Assembly: GCA_963782605.1 (NCBI GenBank)
Contig: CAWAKK010000012.1
Span: 186,001 to 250,000 of the forward strand
From: JBDTSW01 sp963782605
Lineage (GTDB): Bacteria > Actinomycetota > Thermoleophilia > Solirubrobacterales > 70-9
Direction of reading: 5' to 3'
DNA: 64,000 bases
This document shows positions 25,442 through 33,048 of this stretch, in pieces. Each line of letters begins with the position of its first letter. Position 1 is the first letter of the stretch. The notes beneath the pieces were generated by a model. The model had not been told where the DNA came from, did not search any database, and saw only the letters and a list, made by a program, of their open reading frames with translations. A program made the position numbers and the translations under genes.

Positions 25442-26254
25442 TCAGTGCAAGGAGCTAAGGAACTCTTCTAGGGCCCGCCGCCATTCGGCTGGTCGGTCCA
25501 GGTGGAGGTCGTGCCCGGCGCCGGGAATCTCCACCAGCTCGGCTCCGGACAACCGCTCGACCATCGATTGGGCTTCGGGCCGAGGCAGCTCACCCTCGGT
25601 CCCCCGGACGACGAGAGCCGGACAGCTGACACCCTCCCATTCGGCCCAATAGGCGCGGCTCAACGCCTCGCGCAAGGTCCTGGCCATCACCTCGGGATCG
25701 AAGCCCGGCCACCAGCTTCCCTCGCGGTGCTCGAGCCCGTTCGCCCACGCCTCGGCGCGACGAGACGGCTCGCCGAAGAACGACACCGCCGCCTCGTGAG
25801 TTTCGAACGGCACGGGCCAGGCGTTCAGATCGTCCATGACCTCCTCGAGCGTGCCCCGAGCGCCAGCCGCCGGGCTGGCCTCGGCAACGACAAGGCCACA
25901 AACCAGATCCGGCCTGCGGGCGGTGAGGACCATCGCTGTCTGCCCCCCAAGCGACTGTCCCACTACCACTGCTGGTCCCAGCTCGAGCCACTGGAGTACG
26001 AACGCGGCATCGGCGGCGTGCGCGTCTTGGGTCAGGTGCTCGGGGCAGCGCTCGCTATCCCCGTGCCCGCGGGCGTCCAGGGCGACAACCCGGCAGGATT
26101 CGGTCAGCCAGCTCGCCGTGTCCGCCCATTCCCCGGCGTAACCGGCGAGGCCGTGCATGAGGAGGACGGGCGGCCCCGCCCCGCCGAAGTCGAGGCCAGA
26201 GAGACGGACCCCTTCCCGTTCGAGCTCAAATCGCGAAGGCACGCTCCCCGCCAA
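25442..26254 (-). CDS. Alpha/beta hydrolase
   Basis: About 270 residues. Oxyanion-loop MHGLAGYAGEW, nucleophile elbow GQSLGG, acid in the RGTEGELPRPEA region and catalytic His in GAGHDLHLD fit the esterase/haloperoxidase-like family. The open frame reaches 26365, but the ABC-F stop is at 26260, so a start at TTG 26254 (GGAG 8 bases before) or GTG 26242 is preferred. It directly follows the ABC-F gene and is probably co-transcribed. Substrate unknown. Confidence 0.82.
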   Translation of the reverse strand: MAGSVPSRFELEREGVRLSGLDFGGAGPPVLLMHGLAGYAGEWADTASWLTESCRVVALDARGHGDSERCPEHLTQDAHAADAAFVLQWLELGPAVVVGQSLGGQTAMVLTARRPDLVCGLVVAEASPAAGARGTLEEVMDDLNAWPVPFETHEAAVSFFGEPSRRAEAWANGLEHREGSWWPGFDPEVMARTLREALSRAYWAEWEGVSCPALVVRGTEGELPRPEAQSMVERLSGAELVEIPGAGHDLHLDRPAEWRRALEEFLSSLH

Positions 26255-26259
26255 GACGA

Positions 26260-28131
26260 CTACTCCGCCGCGGCTCTCTCCCACGCCGCATACGCCTCCG
26301 CCGCCGCCCGTTTCGCTTGCTCGTGGCGACGCGTCGATTTGGCCGCTCGCGCGGGGTCGGCCCAAGCGGCCGGGTCCGCGAGCTCCTCCTCGAGCGCACG
26401 CAGCGCCGCATCGGCGGCGTCCGCCTCGCGCTCGAGACGCTTCGCCTGGGCGATGCGATTTTTGCTGGGTCCCTTGGGTCCGGCCCGCCGCGGTTTCTCC
26501 GGGGGCCTGGCGGGGGCTTCTCGGCGCTCGTCCTCGGCCGCGCGGTACTCCGCCCAGCCGCCCGGATGACTGCGAAGGTGACCGTCGGCGAGCACGACCG
26601 TGCGACTGCCCACCGCCTCGAGCAGGGCGCGGTCGTGCGAGATCAAGAGCAGGGAGCCGCCGAAGCGCACCAATGCGTCCTCGAGGGCCTCGCGGCTCTC
26701 GAGATCGAGGTGATTGGTGGGCTCATCGAGGACGAGCAGGTTGGCGTCGGAGCTCGTGAGGATCGCCAGCGACAGGCGCCGAGCTTCACCGCCGGAGATC
26801 AAGTCGAGGGTCTTCATCACGTCCTCGCCGGAGAAAAGGAACCTGCCAAGCAGGCCTCGCGTCTTCGCCTCCGAGAGGCCGGTGGCGCGCTGGGCGTGAG
26901 CGAGCACCGTCACCTCGGGGTCGTGGGGGAGGTCCGAGTGCTGCGACAGGTAGCCCAGATGGACCTTGTGACCCACCTTCACTCGACCGGTGTCCGGTTC
27001 CCGCCGTCCCGCGAGCGTCTCCACCAACGTCGTCTTGCCGGCGCCATTGGCGCCCACGAGGCAGACGTGCTCACCGCGCTCGAGCCACATCTCAGCGTCT
27101 TCCAAGAGCGTCTTTCGGCCGGCCACGATGCGACCGCCCTCCAGCTCCAAGACAACGCGTCCCGACCGTTGCGCATCCCCGAACGAGAAGGCGAGCGAGC
27201 GCTCCGAGCCGGCTCCGTCTGCCTTCCTCCCCTCCTCGCGCAGGCGCTCGATCATCTTCACCCGCGATTGCGCCTGCCGCGCCTTGGTCGCCTTGTAGCG
27301 GAACCGCTCGACGAAACGCTCCATGCGCGCAATGTCGGCCCTCCGCTTCTCGGCATCGCGGCCGGCCGCAAGCTCGCGGGCGGCTCGCTCCGCTCGCCAG
27401 GCGTGCCATGGCCCGGCGAAGAACCGGGCCCTTCCCGCCTCGAGCTCCAGGACCGATGTGCCCACCGACTCGAGGAACCAGCGGTCGTGCGCCACAAGAA
27501 TCACCGCAGCGTCGAGCTCGGTGAGATGGCGCTCGAGCCACTCCATCGACTCGATATCGAGGTGGTTGGTCGGCTCGTCCAGCAACAGCAGGTCGGGCCG
27601 CGCCGCGAGTGCCCGGGCCAGCGACGCCCGGGTCAGCTCGCCCCCGGAGAAGGTGTCGAGGGGGCGGTCGAGCTCATCTCCGGTAAAACCGAGCCCGCGG
27701 ACCGTCGCTGTGGCCACGTCGCGCCAGCGATATCCGCCGGCGTGGTCGAAGCGCACCTGCGCGTCCGCGTAGGCACGCAGTGTCGCCGGCGCAGCATCGC
27801 CGTCGGCCATCCGCGCCTCGAGCGAGGCGAGCTCCTCCTCGATCTCGAGGATCCAGTCGAGGCCCGAGAGAACGTAGTCGCGCAGCGTGGCTGAGTCAGA
27901 CCGCGGTGGCCGCTGATCGTGGAGCACCACTCGCGCGCCTCGGTGCAGCGCAACGGTCCCCGCGTCGAGCGACTGCTCGCCGGTGAGCGTCCGCAGCAGA
28001 GTCGTCTTGCCGCTGCCGTTGCGGCCGGAGAGCGCCATGCGATCGCCGGGCTCGAGCTTGAACGAGACCGCTTGAAACAGCGTTCTTGCGCCTATGTTCT
28101 TGGTAAGGGAAGTGGCCGTGATCGTGGCCAT
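26260..28131 (-). CDS. ABC-F family ATPase (ribosome-associated)
   Basis: 623 residues, two ABC domains and no membrane helices, typical of ABC-F translation factors that act at the ribosomal E-site or protect against antibiotics. Walker A: SGRNGSGKTT (~35-44) and VGANGAGKTT; signatures FSGGELTR and ISGGEARR; both Walker B boxes read DEPTNHLD. A charged linker separates the domains and a Lys/Glu/Ala-rich C-terminal coiled coil ends the protein. AAGGAG precedes the ATG by 5 bases. The upstream double inverted repeat (28165-28204) suggests control by attenuation or a repressor. Confidence 0.92.
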   Translation of the reverse strand: MATITATSLTKNIGARTLFQAVSFKLEPGDRMALSGRNGSGKTTLLRTLTGEQSLDAGTVALHRGARVVLHDQRPPRSDSATLRDYVLSGLDWILEIEEELASLEARMADGDAAPATLRAYADAQVRFDHAGGYRWRDVATATVRGLGFTGDELDRPLDTFSGGELTRASLARALAARPDLLLLDEPTNHLDIESMEWLERHLTELDAAVILVAHDRWFLESVGTSVLELEAGRARFFAGPWHAWRAERAARELAAGRDAEKRRADIARMERFVERFRYKATKARQAQSRVKMIERLREEGRKADGAGSERSLAFSFGDAQRSGRVVLELEGGRIVAGRKTLLEDAEMWLERGEHVCLVGANGAGKTTLVETLAGRREPDTGRVKVGHKVHLGYLSQHSDLPHDPEVTVLAHAQRATGLSEAKTRGLLGRFLFSGEDVMKTLDLISGGEARRLSLAILTSSDANLLVLDEPTNHLDLESREALEDALVRFGGSLLLISHDRALLEAVGSRTVVLADGHLRSHPGGWAEYRAAEDERREAPARPPEKPRRAGPKGPSKNRIAQAKRLEREADAADAALRALEEELADPAAWADPARAAKSTRRHEQAKRAAAEAYAAWERAAAE

Positions 28132-28164
28132 GTGGCTCCTTGGACGATCGGGCTCGGAAGTCGG

Positions 28165-28204
28165 CCATGCCAGTCACAAATGACTGCCATGGTTCCGCGG
28201 AACC
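28165..28204. promoter_or_regulatory. Double inverted repeat upstream of the ABC-F gene
   Basis: Repeat 1 spans 28165-28192: CCATGcCAGTCA and TGACTGcCATGG are 12-base arms with one C-C mismatch around the loop CAAA. Repeat 2 is a perfect 14-bp palindrome, GGTTCCGCGGAACC, at 28191-28204. Both lie between the iscA-like stop (28235) and the ABC-F start (28131). They could be a terminator/attenuator pair or a repressor operator. Confidence 0.6.
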
Positions 28205-28234
28205 GCGCGATGCAGGATCCGGGCTGCGCGGAGG

Positions 28235-28618
28235 CTAGGCGGTCGCTGCGGCCTGCTCGGCCGCGTCTTCCTTGACCTGGAAGGACGAGCCGCAGCCACA
28301 GGCGGCGACGACGTTGGGATTGTTGACCGTGAACCCCGCACCCTGGAGGCCGTCGACGTAGTCGACCTCGGAGCCGAACACGAACTGCATCGAGACCTTG
28401 TCGACGACGACGGAAACCCCGGCGTGATCGAACACGTGGTCGTCGTCCTTGGGCTGGTCGAGCGCCAGCGCATACTGGAACCCTGAGCAGCCACCGCCGC
28501 GGACGGCGACGCGCAGCGCCTGATCGGAGGCATCCTCGGCACCGAGGAGCTCCTTGATCTTTACCGCTGCCGTGTCGCTCAGCGTCACCGCTGATGTCTG
28601 GGGTATCCATGGCTTCAC
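28235..28618 (-). CDS. IscA/ErpA-type iron-sulfur cluster carrier
   Basis: 127 residues from GTG 28618 (or 117 from GTG 28588, which would begin MTLSDTAAVKIKELL, closer to the family norm). The three conserved cysteines are Cys44 in GGGCSGF and Cys107/Cys109 in CGCGSSF, the A-type carrier pattern C-x63-CGC. It would assemble or deliver Fe-S clusters. A TACAAT box directly before GTG 28618 hints that transcription starts at about that codon, favouring the downstream start or a leaderless message. Confidence 0.9.
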   Translation of the reverse strand: MKPWIPQTSAVTLSDTAAVKIKELLGAEDASDQALRVAVRGGGCSGFQYALALDQPKDDDHVFDHAGVSVVVDKVSMQFVFGSEVDYVDGLQGAGFTVNNPNVVAACGCGSSFQVKEDAAEQAAATA

Positions 28619-28649
28619 ATTGTATAGCCCCGGCGGGCGTAGCTGCTGA

Positions 28650-28976
28650 TCAATCTCCGTACTTCCAATCCAGGTACTGGAGGATGCGCTTCGAGTCGTG
28701 AACGACCTCGTCGCCGTCGACCAGCGCCGGCACGCGGCGCTGACGCGTGAGCTCCTCGATCTCCGGGCGGTGCCGCCGGTCATAGGGCACGCGCTCGGTT
28801 CGGTGCTCGAGCCCGAGCTTGCGCAGGCGCCGCTCGACCGCGCCGCACGGGCAGAGCACGTTCGTTCGAGTTGGACAGCGCCAGAAGACGATCGCATCGG
28901 CGCCGGGCGCGTCTGGGCGCGTGACCCTGGGCGCGTCCGCGGCCTCGGGGGAGGGCTTCCTTCGCGTTCGCCGCAC
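28650..28976 (-). CDS. Glutaredoxin/GST N-terminal-domain protein
   Basis: About 108 residues. After a basic N-terminal stretch, the sequence VFWRCPTRTNVLCPCGAVERRLRKLG begins a thioredoxin-like fold with Cys residues at the active site, followed by QRRVPALVDGDEVVHDSKRILQYLDWKYG, the GST/glutaredoxin glutathione-site region with cis-Pro. GTG 28976 is the only plausible start upstream of the fold and leaves 21 bases to the divergent DegV gene. A short thiol-redox protein; exact reaction unknown. Confidence 0.7.
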   Translation of the reverse strand: MRRTRRKPSPEAADAPRVTRPDAPGADAIVFWRCPTRTNVLCPCGAVERRLRKLGLEHRTERVPYDRRHRPEIEELTRQRRVPALVDGDEVVHDSKRILQYLDWKYGD

Positions 28977-28997
28977 GGCGGTAAGCGTAGGTGCTTT

Positions 28998-29900
28998 GTG
29001 ACTGATAGAACGACCGCGGTGAGCCCAGACGCCCGGACCGCAGTCGTCACGGACTCCACCTCCTACCTGCCCGAGGAGCTGGTGGCCGAGCACGACATCC
29101 ACCGCGTCAGCCTGTACGTGACCCTGGATGGCGAGCAAACGGCCGAGCGCGAGATCGCTGCCGACCGCTACGACGACTTCTACGAGCGTCTGAGCCGCTC
29201 CGAGCATGGCGCGACGACCTCGCAGCCGTCCGTGGGCGACTTCATGGCCGTGTACGAGCCGCTCCTCGCCGCCGGCTCGGAGATCGTCTCGATCCACCTC
29301 TCCGCCGGTATCTCCGGCACCTACGAATCAGCGCTCCAGGCGCGCCAGCACCTGATCGACGAGGGCAAGGGCGGTGAGCGGGTCCACGTCGAGGACAGCC
29401 GCACCGCCTGCGGGGGCACCGGGCTCATGTGCCTCGTGGCGGCCAAGGCGTCGGCCCAGGGGGCGGGCGGGACCGAGGCGCGTGAGGCCGCCCGGGCGGT
29501 GCGCCGCTCCTTGAAGCTGTGGTTCGCGGTCGACACGCTCGAGTACCTGCGAAAGGGCGGGCGCATCGGCGCGGCCCAGGCGCTGCTCGGCTCCGCGCTT
29601 CAGATCAAGCCGATCCTGACGCTCGGGGAGGAGATCACGCCCGTGGAGCGCGTGCGAACGCGCCGCCGGGCGATCGAGCGTTTGGTCGATTTCGCGCACG
29701 AACGCCACGGGGCGGGGGCCGACGCATGGGTCGTTCAGCACATTCACGACCCCGAGACCGCGCGCGAGCTCGTCGAGCGCTGCCGCGACGTCTTCGGTGG
29801 AGAGCCGGTGTTCGTGTCCGAGATCGGACCCGTGATCGGCGCCCACGTGGGGCCGGGCCTGCTGGGCTTCGGCGGCGTCAAGAGCGAGTTCCTGGACTAG
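28998..29900 (+). CDS. DegV family fatty-acid-binding protein
   Basis: About 300 residues from GTG 28998 (GTG 29019 is an alternative). DegV features are VTDSTSYLPEELVAEHDIHRVSL at the N-terminus, SAGISGTYESALQAR in the lipid-head-group region and VEDSRTACGGTGLM. Family members bind fatty acids and, in some Gram-positives, present them to a fatty acid kinase (FakB). No FakA-like gene is in the window. Confidence 0.9.
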   Translation: MTDRTTAVSPDARTAVVTDSTSYLPEELVAEHDIHRVSLYVTLDGEQTAEREIAADRYDDFYERLSRSEHGATTSQPSVGDFMAVYEPLLAAGSEIVSIHLSAGISGTYESALQARQHLIDEGKGGERVHVEDSRTACGGTGLMCLVAAKASAQGAGGTEAREAARAVRRSLKLWFAVDTLEYLRKGGRIGAAQALLGSALQIKPILTLGEEITPVERVRTRRRAIERLVDFAHERHGAGADAWVVQHIHDPETARELVERCRDVFGGEPVFVSEIGPVIGAHVGPGLLGFGGVKSEFLD

Positions 29901-29953
29901 CGGCTCCGCGGACGGGAAGTTGGGGCGCGAACCCCCTACGAGGAGGAGACGCG

Positions 29954-30100
29954 ATGGAGCAGCCCGACCACAATCCCGGCGAGCCCGAGTTCGGTGATCA
30001 CGACGAGGACGCCGAGCACAACCCCGGCGAGCCCGAGTTCGGCGATGCAGAGGAGACCGGAAACGACGAGTCCGATGAGGGCTCAGGCGACTCCGCCTGA
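29954..30100 (+). CDS. Small acidic protein with duplicated HNPGEPEFGD motif
   Basis: 48 residues, strongly acidic. A very strong Shine-Dalgarno (GAGGAGGAGAC, ~29938-29950) precedes the ATG, so translation is credible. The motif HNPGEPEFGD occurs twice (codons at 29969-29998 and 30017-30046), 48 bases apart, with 28 of 30 bases identical. The rest is Asp/Glu/Ser/Gly. No family is recognised; likely disordered. It is followed by a strong hairpin at 30114-30140. Confidence 0.7.
   Translation: MEQPDHNPGEPEFGDHDEDAEHNPGEPEFGDAEETGNDESDEGSGDSA
29969..30046 (+). repeat. Tandem 30-bp coding repeat
   Basis: Two 30-base copies (29969-29998, 30017-30046) encode the same decapeptide in the small acidic gene and differ at only two third-codon positions, suggesting a recent internal duplication or selection at protein level. 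Confidence 0.8.
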
Positions 30101-30113
30101 GCGGCGCGCGTGG

Positions 30114-30140
30114 GCGCCGCCGCCCTAGCGGCGGCGGCGC
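30114..30140. terminator. Bidirectional hairpin terminator containing a stop codon in its loop
   Basis: GCGCCGCCGCC (30114-30124) and GGCGGCGGCGC (30130-30140) form a perfect 11-bp stem with loop CTAGC. The loop carries the TAG stop of the minus-strand DUF3618 gene, so the end of that coding region is part of the stem. Confidence 0.7.
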
Positions 30141-30400
30141 AGCGCCAAGAGGCCGCCAACCGCGAAGCCGACCACGGCGGCGCCCACGATCAGCTCCTGC
30201 CGGTGCTCCTGCACCTGGCGACGCCAGTCCGTGAGCTCACCGACCCTCGTGCGCAGGGCCTCGACCGACGTGCCGAGCTGCTCTCGCTGCGCCTCGATGT
30301 CAGCGCGGATCTCGGCTGAGCTGCGACCGGGTGCGCCGGCGGTGCGGCGGGCCACCGGCTCGCCCGCGCCGCTCACATAGAGATCGCCACCGTTGCTCAT
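30125..30400 (-). CDS. DUF3618 family membrane-associated protein
   Basis: 91 residues: RSSAEIRADIEAQREQLGTSVEALRTRVGELTDW is the charged helical DUF3618 region, followed by a single C-terminal membrane helix (~69-85) and RRRR at the end. Function unknown, commonly seen next to holin-X and DUF4235 proteins in actinobacteria. Start ATG overlaps the upstream stop (ATGA). Confidence 0.85.
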   Translation of the reverse strand: MSNGGDLYVSGAGEPVARRTAGAPGRSSAEIRADIEAQREQLGTSVEALRTRVGELTDWRRQVQEHRQELIVGAAVVGFAVGGLLALRRRR

Positions 30401-30855
30401 GGCTGCTTCGCGTACGGGGTCGTCTCCCCCTGGAGCGTCTGGCGCACGCGCTTTGCCTCCTCGATCGCGAGGTCGGGCTTGGGGGGCGACCCCTTCTGGA
30501 GCGACCTGTAGGCGACGTAGCCCACGATCCCCGCGACGATGAACCAGAACAGCGCCTCGACCATGAAGCCGATCCAGACGTTGGGCTCGAAGAAGAGCTC
30601 ATTGAGCAGCCAGGCGAGCCCGTGCATGAGCATCGCGAGCCCCATGAGCGCGAAGACGCCAGCAGCGATGCCTACCGCTCCGCCCTTGGCGAGGAACGAG
30701 ACCTTCTCGGAGACCTCGGCCTTCGCGAGCTCGACCTCCTCGCGGATCAGGATCGAAACGCGCTCGCTTACGTCGAAGACCATCTCGCCGACCGAGCGGT
30801 CTTGCGGAGGCACCTCTGTATGAGGGGGGTCGGGCGGGATTCGCTCGGGGCTCAT
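30397..30855 (-). CDS. Holin-X/DUF1469-type phage-holin-family membrane protein
   Basis: 152 residues. SVGEMVFDVSERVSILIREEVELAKAEVSEK is the typical amphipathic start, followed by two membrane helices (about 56-82 and 91-113) and a basic cytoplasmic tail. Despite the holin name, such proteins are chromosomal envelope components in actinobacteria. ATG 30855 overlaps the previous TGA and the 3' end overlaps the next start, so it is the middle of a three-gene coupled set. Confidence 0.86.
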   Translation of the reverse strand: MSPERIPPDPPHTEVPPQDRSVGEMVFDVSERVSILIREEVELAKAEVSEKVSFLAKGGAVGIAAGVFALMGLAMLMHGLAWLLNELFFEPNVWIGFMVEALFWFIVAGIVGYVAYRSLQKGSPPKPDLAIEEAKRVRQTLQGETTPYAKQP

Positions 30856-30986
30856 TCGGGGGGATCCTCGTCGAAGACGCGGTGCCAGATCAGAGTTGAC
30901 GTCCTGTGCGCGAGGACGCTGGCGAGCGCCCCGGTCGCGGCCAAGAGACCGGCCCACATCAGCTTTCTCACCACTTCGTTATCCAT
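30852..30986 (-). CDS. Very short DUF4235-like membrane protein
   Basis: 44 residues: a short N-terminus (MDNEVVRKL), one membrane helix (~10-27) and a tail STLIWHRVFDEDPPE. The W-x5-DPP ending and operon partners resemble DUF4235 proteins, which are normally about twice this length. It overlaps the holin-X start by ATGA. A GAGAGG lies ~10 bases before the ATG. Confidence 0.65.
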   Translation of the reverse strand: MDNEVVRKLMWAGLLAATGALASVLAHRTSTLIWHRVFDEDPPE

Positions 30987-31056
30987 CTCGCAAGCCTCTC
31001 GGAAGTTGCAGGGCGGCTACCCGGCTCAGGCGGGGGAGTAAACCACGCAGGCCGGC

Positions 31057-31668
31057 CTAGGCGGTCCGCTGGTCCTTCTCGAGGCCCCCGCAGATCATCT
31101 CGACGACCATCTCACGAGAGCGGTCGAAATCACCCTCGCCAGCCGGGATCAGCTCGAACACCCAGCCCGAGAGCAGCTGTTCGATCGCCCCGTAGAACCA
31201 CATGGAGGCGACCTGGGGGTCGATGTCCGAGCGGAACTCTCCGGTTTGCTGCGCCCCCGCGACGATCTTGGCGATCGAGTCGTAGGCGCGGCTGATGTCC
31301 GGAAGGTGGGTGCGACCGAAGGAATTCGCCGCGCGCGTCACCTCGACGATGATCACCTTCATCAGCTCCGGGTCGTGGCGGTAGGAGTCGATGATGAACC
31401 GGGCGACCTCGTCGAGCTTCTCGCGGCCAGAGGCGTTCGTGGCATCGACCTCGTCGATCGCGGTCAAGAGCAGGGACCAGCGCTCGGTGAACAGCTCGTT
31501 CATCACCTCGTCCTTGGACTTGAAGTAGTGATAGACGAGCCCGTAGGCGACACCGGCCTCGTCGGCGATGTCCGAGACTCGGCATGAATGGAAGCCCTGG
31601 CGGGCAAAGACGCGGATACCTGCGTCGAGAATCTGCCGCCGGCGGTCGGCGGGCGGTGCCTTGGCCAT
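31057..31668 (-). CDS. TetR/AcrR family transcriptional regulator
   Basis: 203 residues. N-terminal HTH: RRRQILDAGIRVFARQGFHSCRVSDIADEAGVAYGLVYHYFKSKDEV; the rest is the helical ligand domain (LLSGWVFELIPAGEGDF near the end). It directly abuts the nitrilase stop (31669), so the two are one operon. The palindrome TTGACTG-AC-CAGTCAA at 32571-32586, upstream of the nitrilase gene, is its probable operator, giving autorepression. Confidence 0.92.
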   Translation of the reverse strand: MAKAPPADRRRQILDAGIRVFARQGFHSCRVSDIADEAGVAYGLVYHYFKSKDEVMNELFTERWSLLLTAIDEVDATNASGREKLDEVARFIIDSYRHDPELMKVIIVEVTRAANSFGRTHLPDISRAYDSIAKIVAGAQQTGEFRSDIDPQVASMWFYGAIEQLLSGWVFELIPAGEGDFDRSREMVVEMICGGLEKDQRTA

Positions 31669-32514
31669 CTAGAAGGGCGCCTCCACCAGCTCCGGCCAAA
31701 GGTAGGACCGGGGGCGGCGGTTGGCCAGCGAGGGCAGCGTCTCGCGCACGCGCTCCAGCTCAGCGAAGTCCAGGTCGGCGGCGATATATCCGACCTCCGC
31801 GCCCGCTCGCGCGAGCACGCGGCCCCAGGGATCGACGATTGCCGAATGGCCCCATGACTCGTAATGGGGCGGCGCCTCGCCCGTCTGACCCGAGGCGATC
31901 ACGAACGCCTGGTTCTCGATCGCGCGGGCGCGAACGAGGATGTCCCAGTGCGCGCGGCCCGTGGGCATCGTGAAGGCGGAGGGCGCGACGATCACGCGCG
32001 CGCCGCGCAGGGTGAGGATCCGGTAGAGCTCGGGGAAGCGCAGGTCGTAACAGACGCTCATGCCGATCGGCAGGGGCTCACCACCGTGATCGAGCTCCCC
32101 GAGCACGATCTCCTCCCCCGGTGCCTCGGTCTCGGACTCCCGGTAGCGGACTCCACCCACGTCGACGTCGAACATGTGGATCTTCCGGTACGTCGCGACG
32201 AGCCGACCCTCGCGGTCGAAGAGCACAGAGGTATTGGCGAGGCGCTCCGCTCCCTCGACCCGCTCGGTGATCGAGCCCGCCACGAGAGCCACGCCGAGCT
32301 CGCGGGCCCAGGCGGATGCCGCCGCAAGCGTGGGTCCGTCGAGTGGCTCGGCACCGGCGCGGAGGTCGTCGGCAGACCCCAGCAGGTTCCATTTCTCGGG
32401 CAACACGATCAGCTCGGCGCCGTCGCCTGCTGCCTCGCGCACCAGGCGCTCGGCGGCCTCCAGATTGCGGTCGACGTCCGCCTGTGAGTTGAGCTGTACG
32501 GCTGCTGCGCGCAT
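31669..32514 (-). CDS. Carbon-nitrogen hydrolase (nitrilase superfamily, Nit-like amidase)
   Basis: 281 residues from ATG 32514; the frame is open to 32586 but the extra part covers the promoter/operator. Catalytic triad Glu40 (VLPEKW), Lys111 (YRKIHMFDVDV) and Cys155 (MSVCYDLRFPELYR) is complete. The context resembles deaminated-glutathione amidase/omega-amidase (Nit1/Nit2) enzymes that repair or deaminate amide metabolites. It is the first gene of an operon with a TetR regulator. Confidence 0.9.
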   Translation of the reverse strand: MRAAAVQLNSQADVDRNLEAAERLVREAAGDGAELIVLPEKWNLLGSADDLRAGAEPLDGPTLAAASAWARELGVALVAGSITERVEGAERLANTSVLFDREGRLVATYRKIHMFDVDVGGVRYRESETEAPGEEIVLGELDHGGEPLPIGMSVCYDLRFPELYRILTLRGARVIVAPSAFTMPTGRAHWDILVRARAIENQAFVIASGQTGEAPPHYESWGHSAIVDPWGRVLARAGAEVGYIAADLDFAELERVRETLPSLANRRPRSYLWPELVEAPF

Positions 32515-32570
32515 GATTGAGGGGGCGGCCGTCACCCAAGAGCACCTCTCCGCTCCCGCGACCGGCCTGG

Positions 32571-32586
32571 TTGACTGACCAGTCAA
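32571..32586. promoter_or_regulatory. Probable TetR operator upstream of the nitrilase-tetR operon
   Basis: TTGACTG (32571-32577) and CAGTCAA (32580-32586) are 7-bp arms around AC, a common TetR-family operator form. It is 57 bases from the nitrilase start; on the minus strand a TATCCT box lies immediately upstream (about 32593-32598), so a bound repressor would cover the transcription start. Confidence 0.75.
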
Positions 32587-32619
32587 TCTAGGAGGATAGA
32601 GGGGGCACCCCCAGCCCGC

Positions 32620-33021
32620 CTAACCCGAGACCAGCCAGAAGATCATCGTCACGATCACGAGCGCCGCCTCGATCGTCACGAGCAGGCCGGCGGTGCCTGC
32701 CAGCGAGCTTCCCGACCATTCGCCGGCCACTCCGAACAGAACCCCGGCGAGCAGGACCCCGATGGCCATGGCACCCCAGGCCAGAAGGGCACGTTCCCAG
32801 CGGCGGTCACGATCCTCGATCCGTCGCCTCATGCGGCGCTCCGACACGAACGGGATCGCGTAGAGCGCCGCCAGCGCACCGGCAGCGAACAGGATCACCC
32901 AGGGGTTGACGGCCTCCGAGGTCAGGTAGGGAGCGCCCGTCGCCCCAGCGAGGAGCAATCCGGCCACCGCGAGGCCCGCACCGGCGGCCAGTGCAAGAAA
33001 TGGGGCGCGCTCCTCGTTCAC
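32620..33021 (-). CDS. Hypothetical four-helix membrane protein
   Basis: 133 residues from GTG 33021, the only start that avoids overlap with the divergent MscS gene. Four hydrophobic helices (about 7-28, 38-58, 76-96 and 105-130) are separated by a strongly basic/acidic loop (ERRMRRRIEDRDRRWER, ~60-77). No family recognised. Divergent from the mechanosensitive channel at 33049, which might suggest a related envelope role, but this is weak. Confidence 0.6.
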   Translation of the reverse strand: MNEERAPFLALAAGAGLAVAGLLLAGATGAPYLTSEAVNPWVILFAAGALAALYAIPFVSERRMRRRIEDRDRRWERALLAWGAMAIGVLLAGVLFGVAGEWSGSSLAGTAGLLVTIEAALVIVTMIFWLVSG

Positions 33022-33048
33022 GGGGCCATCATCGCTAACTTCAAAGAC

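Noticed and set aside
26317..27894. 525-codon plus-strand frame opposite the ABC-F gene
   Set aside because: Shadow frame; ABC-F has both Walker and signature motifs on the minus strand.
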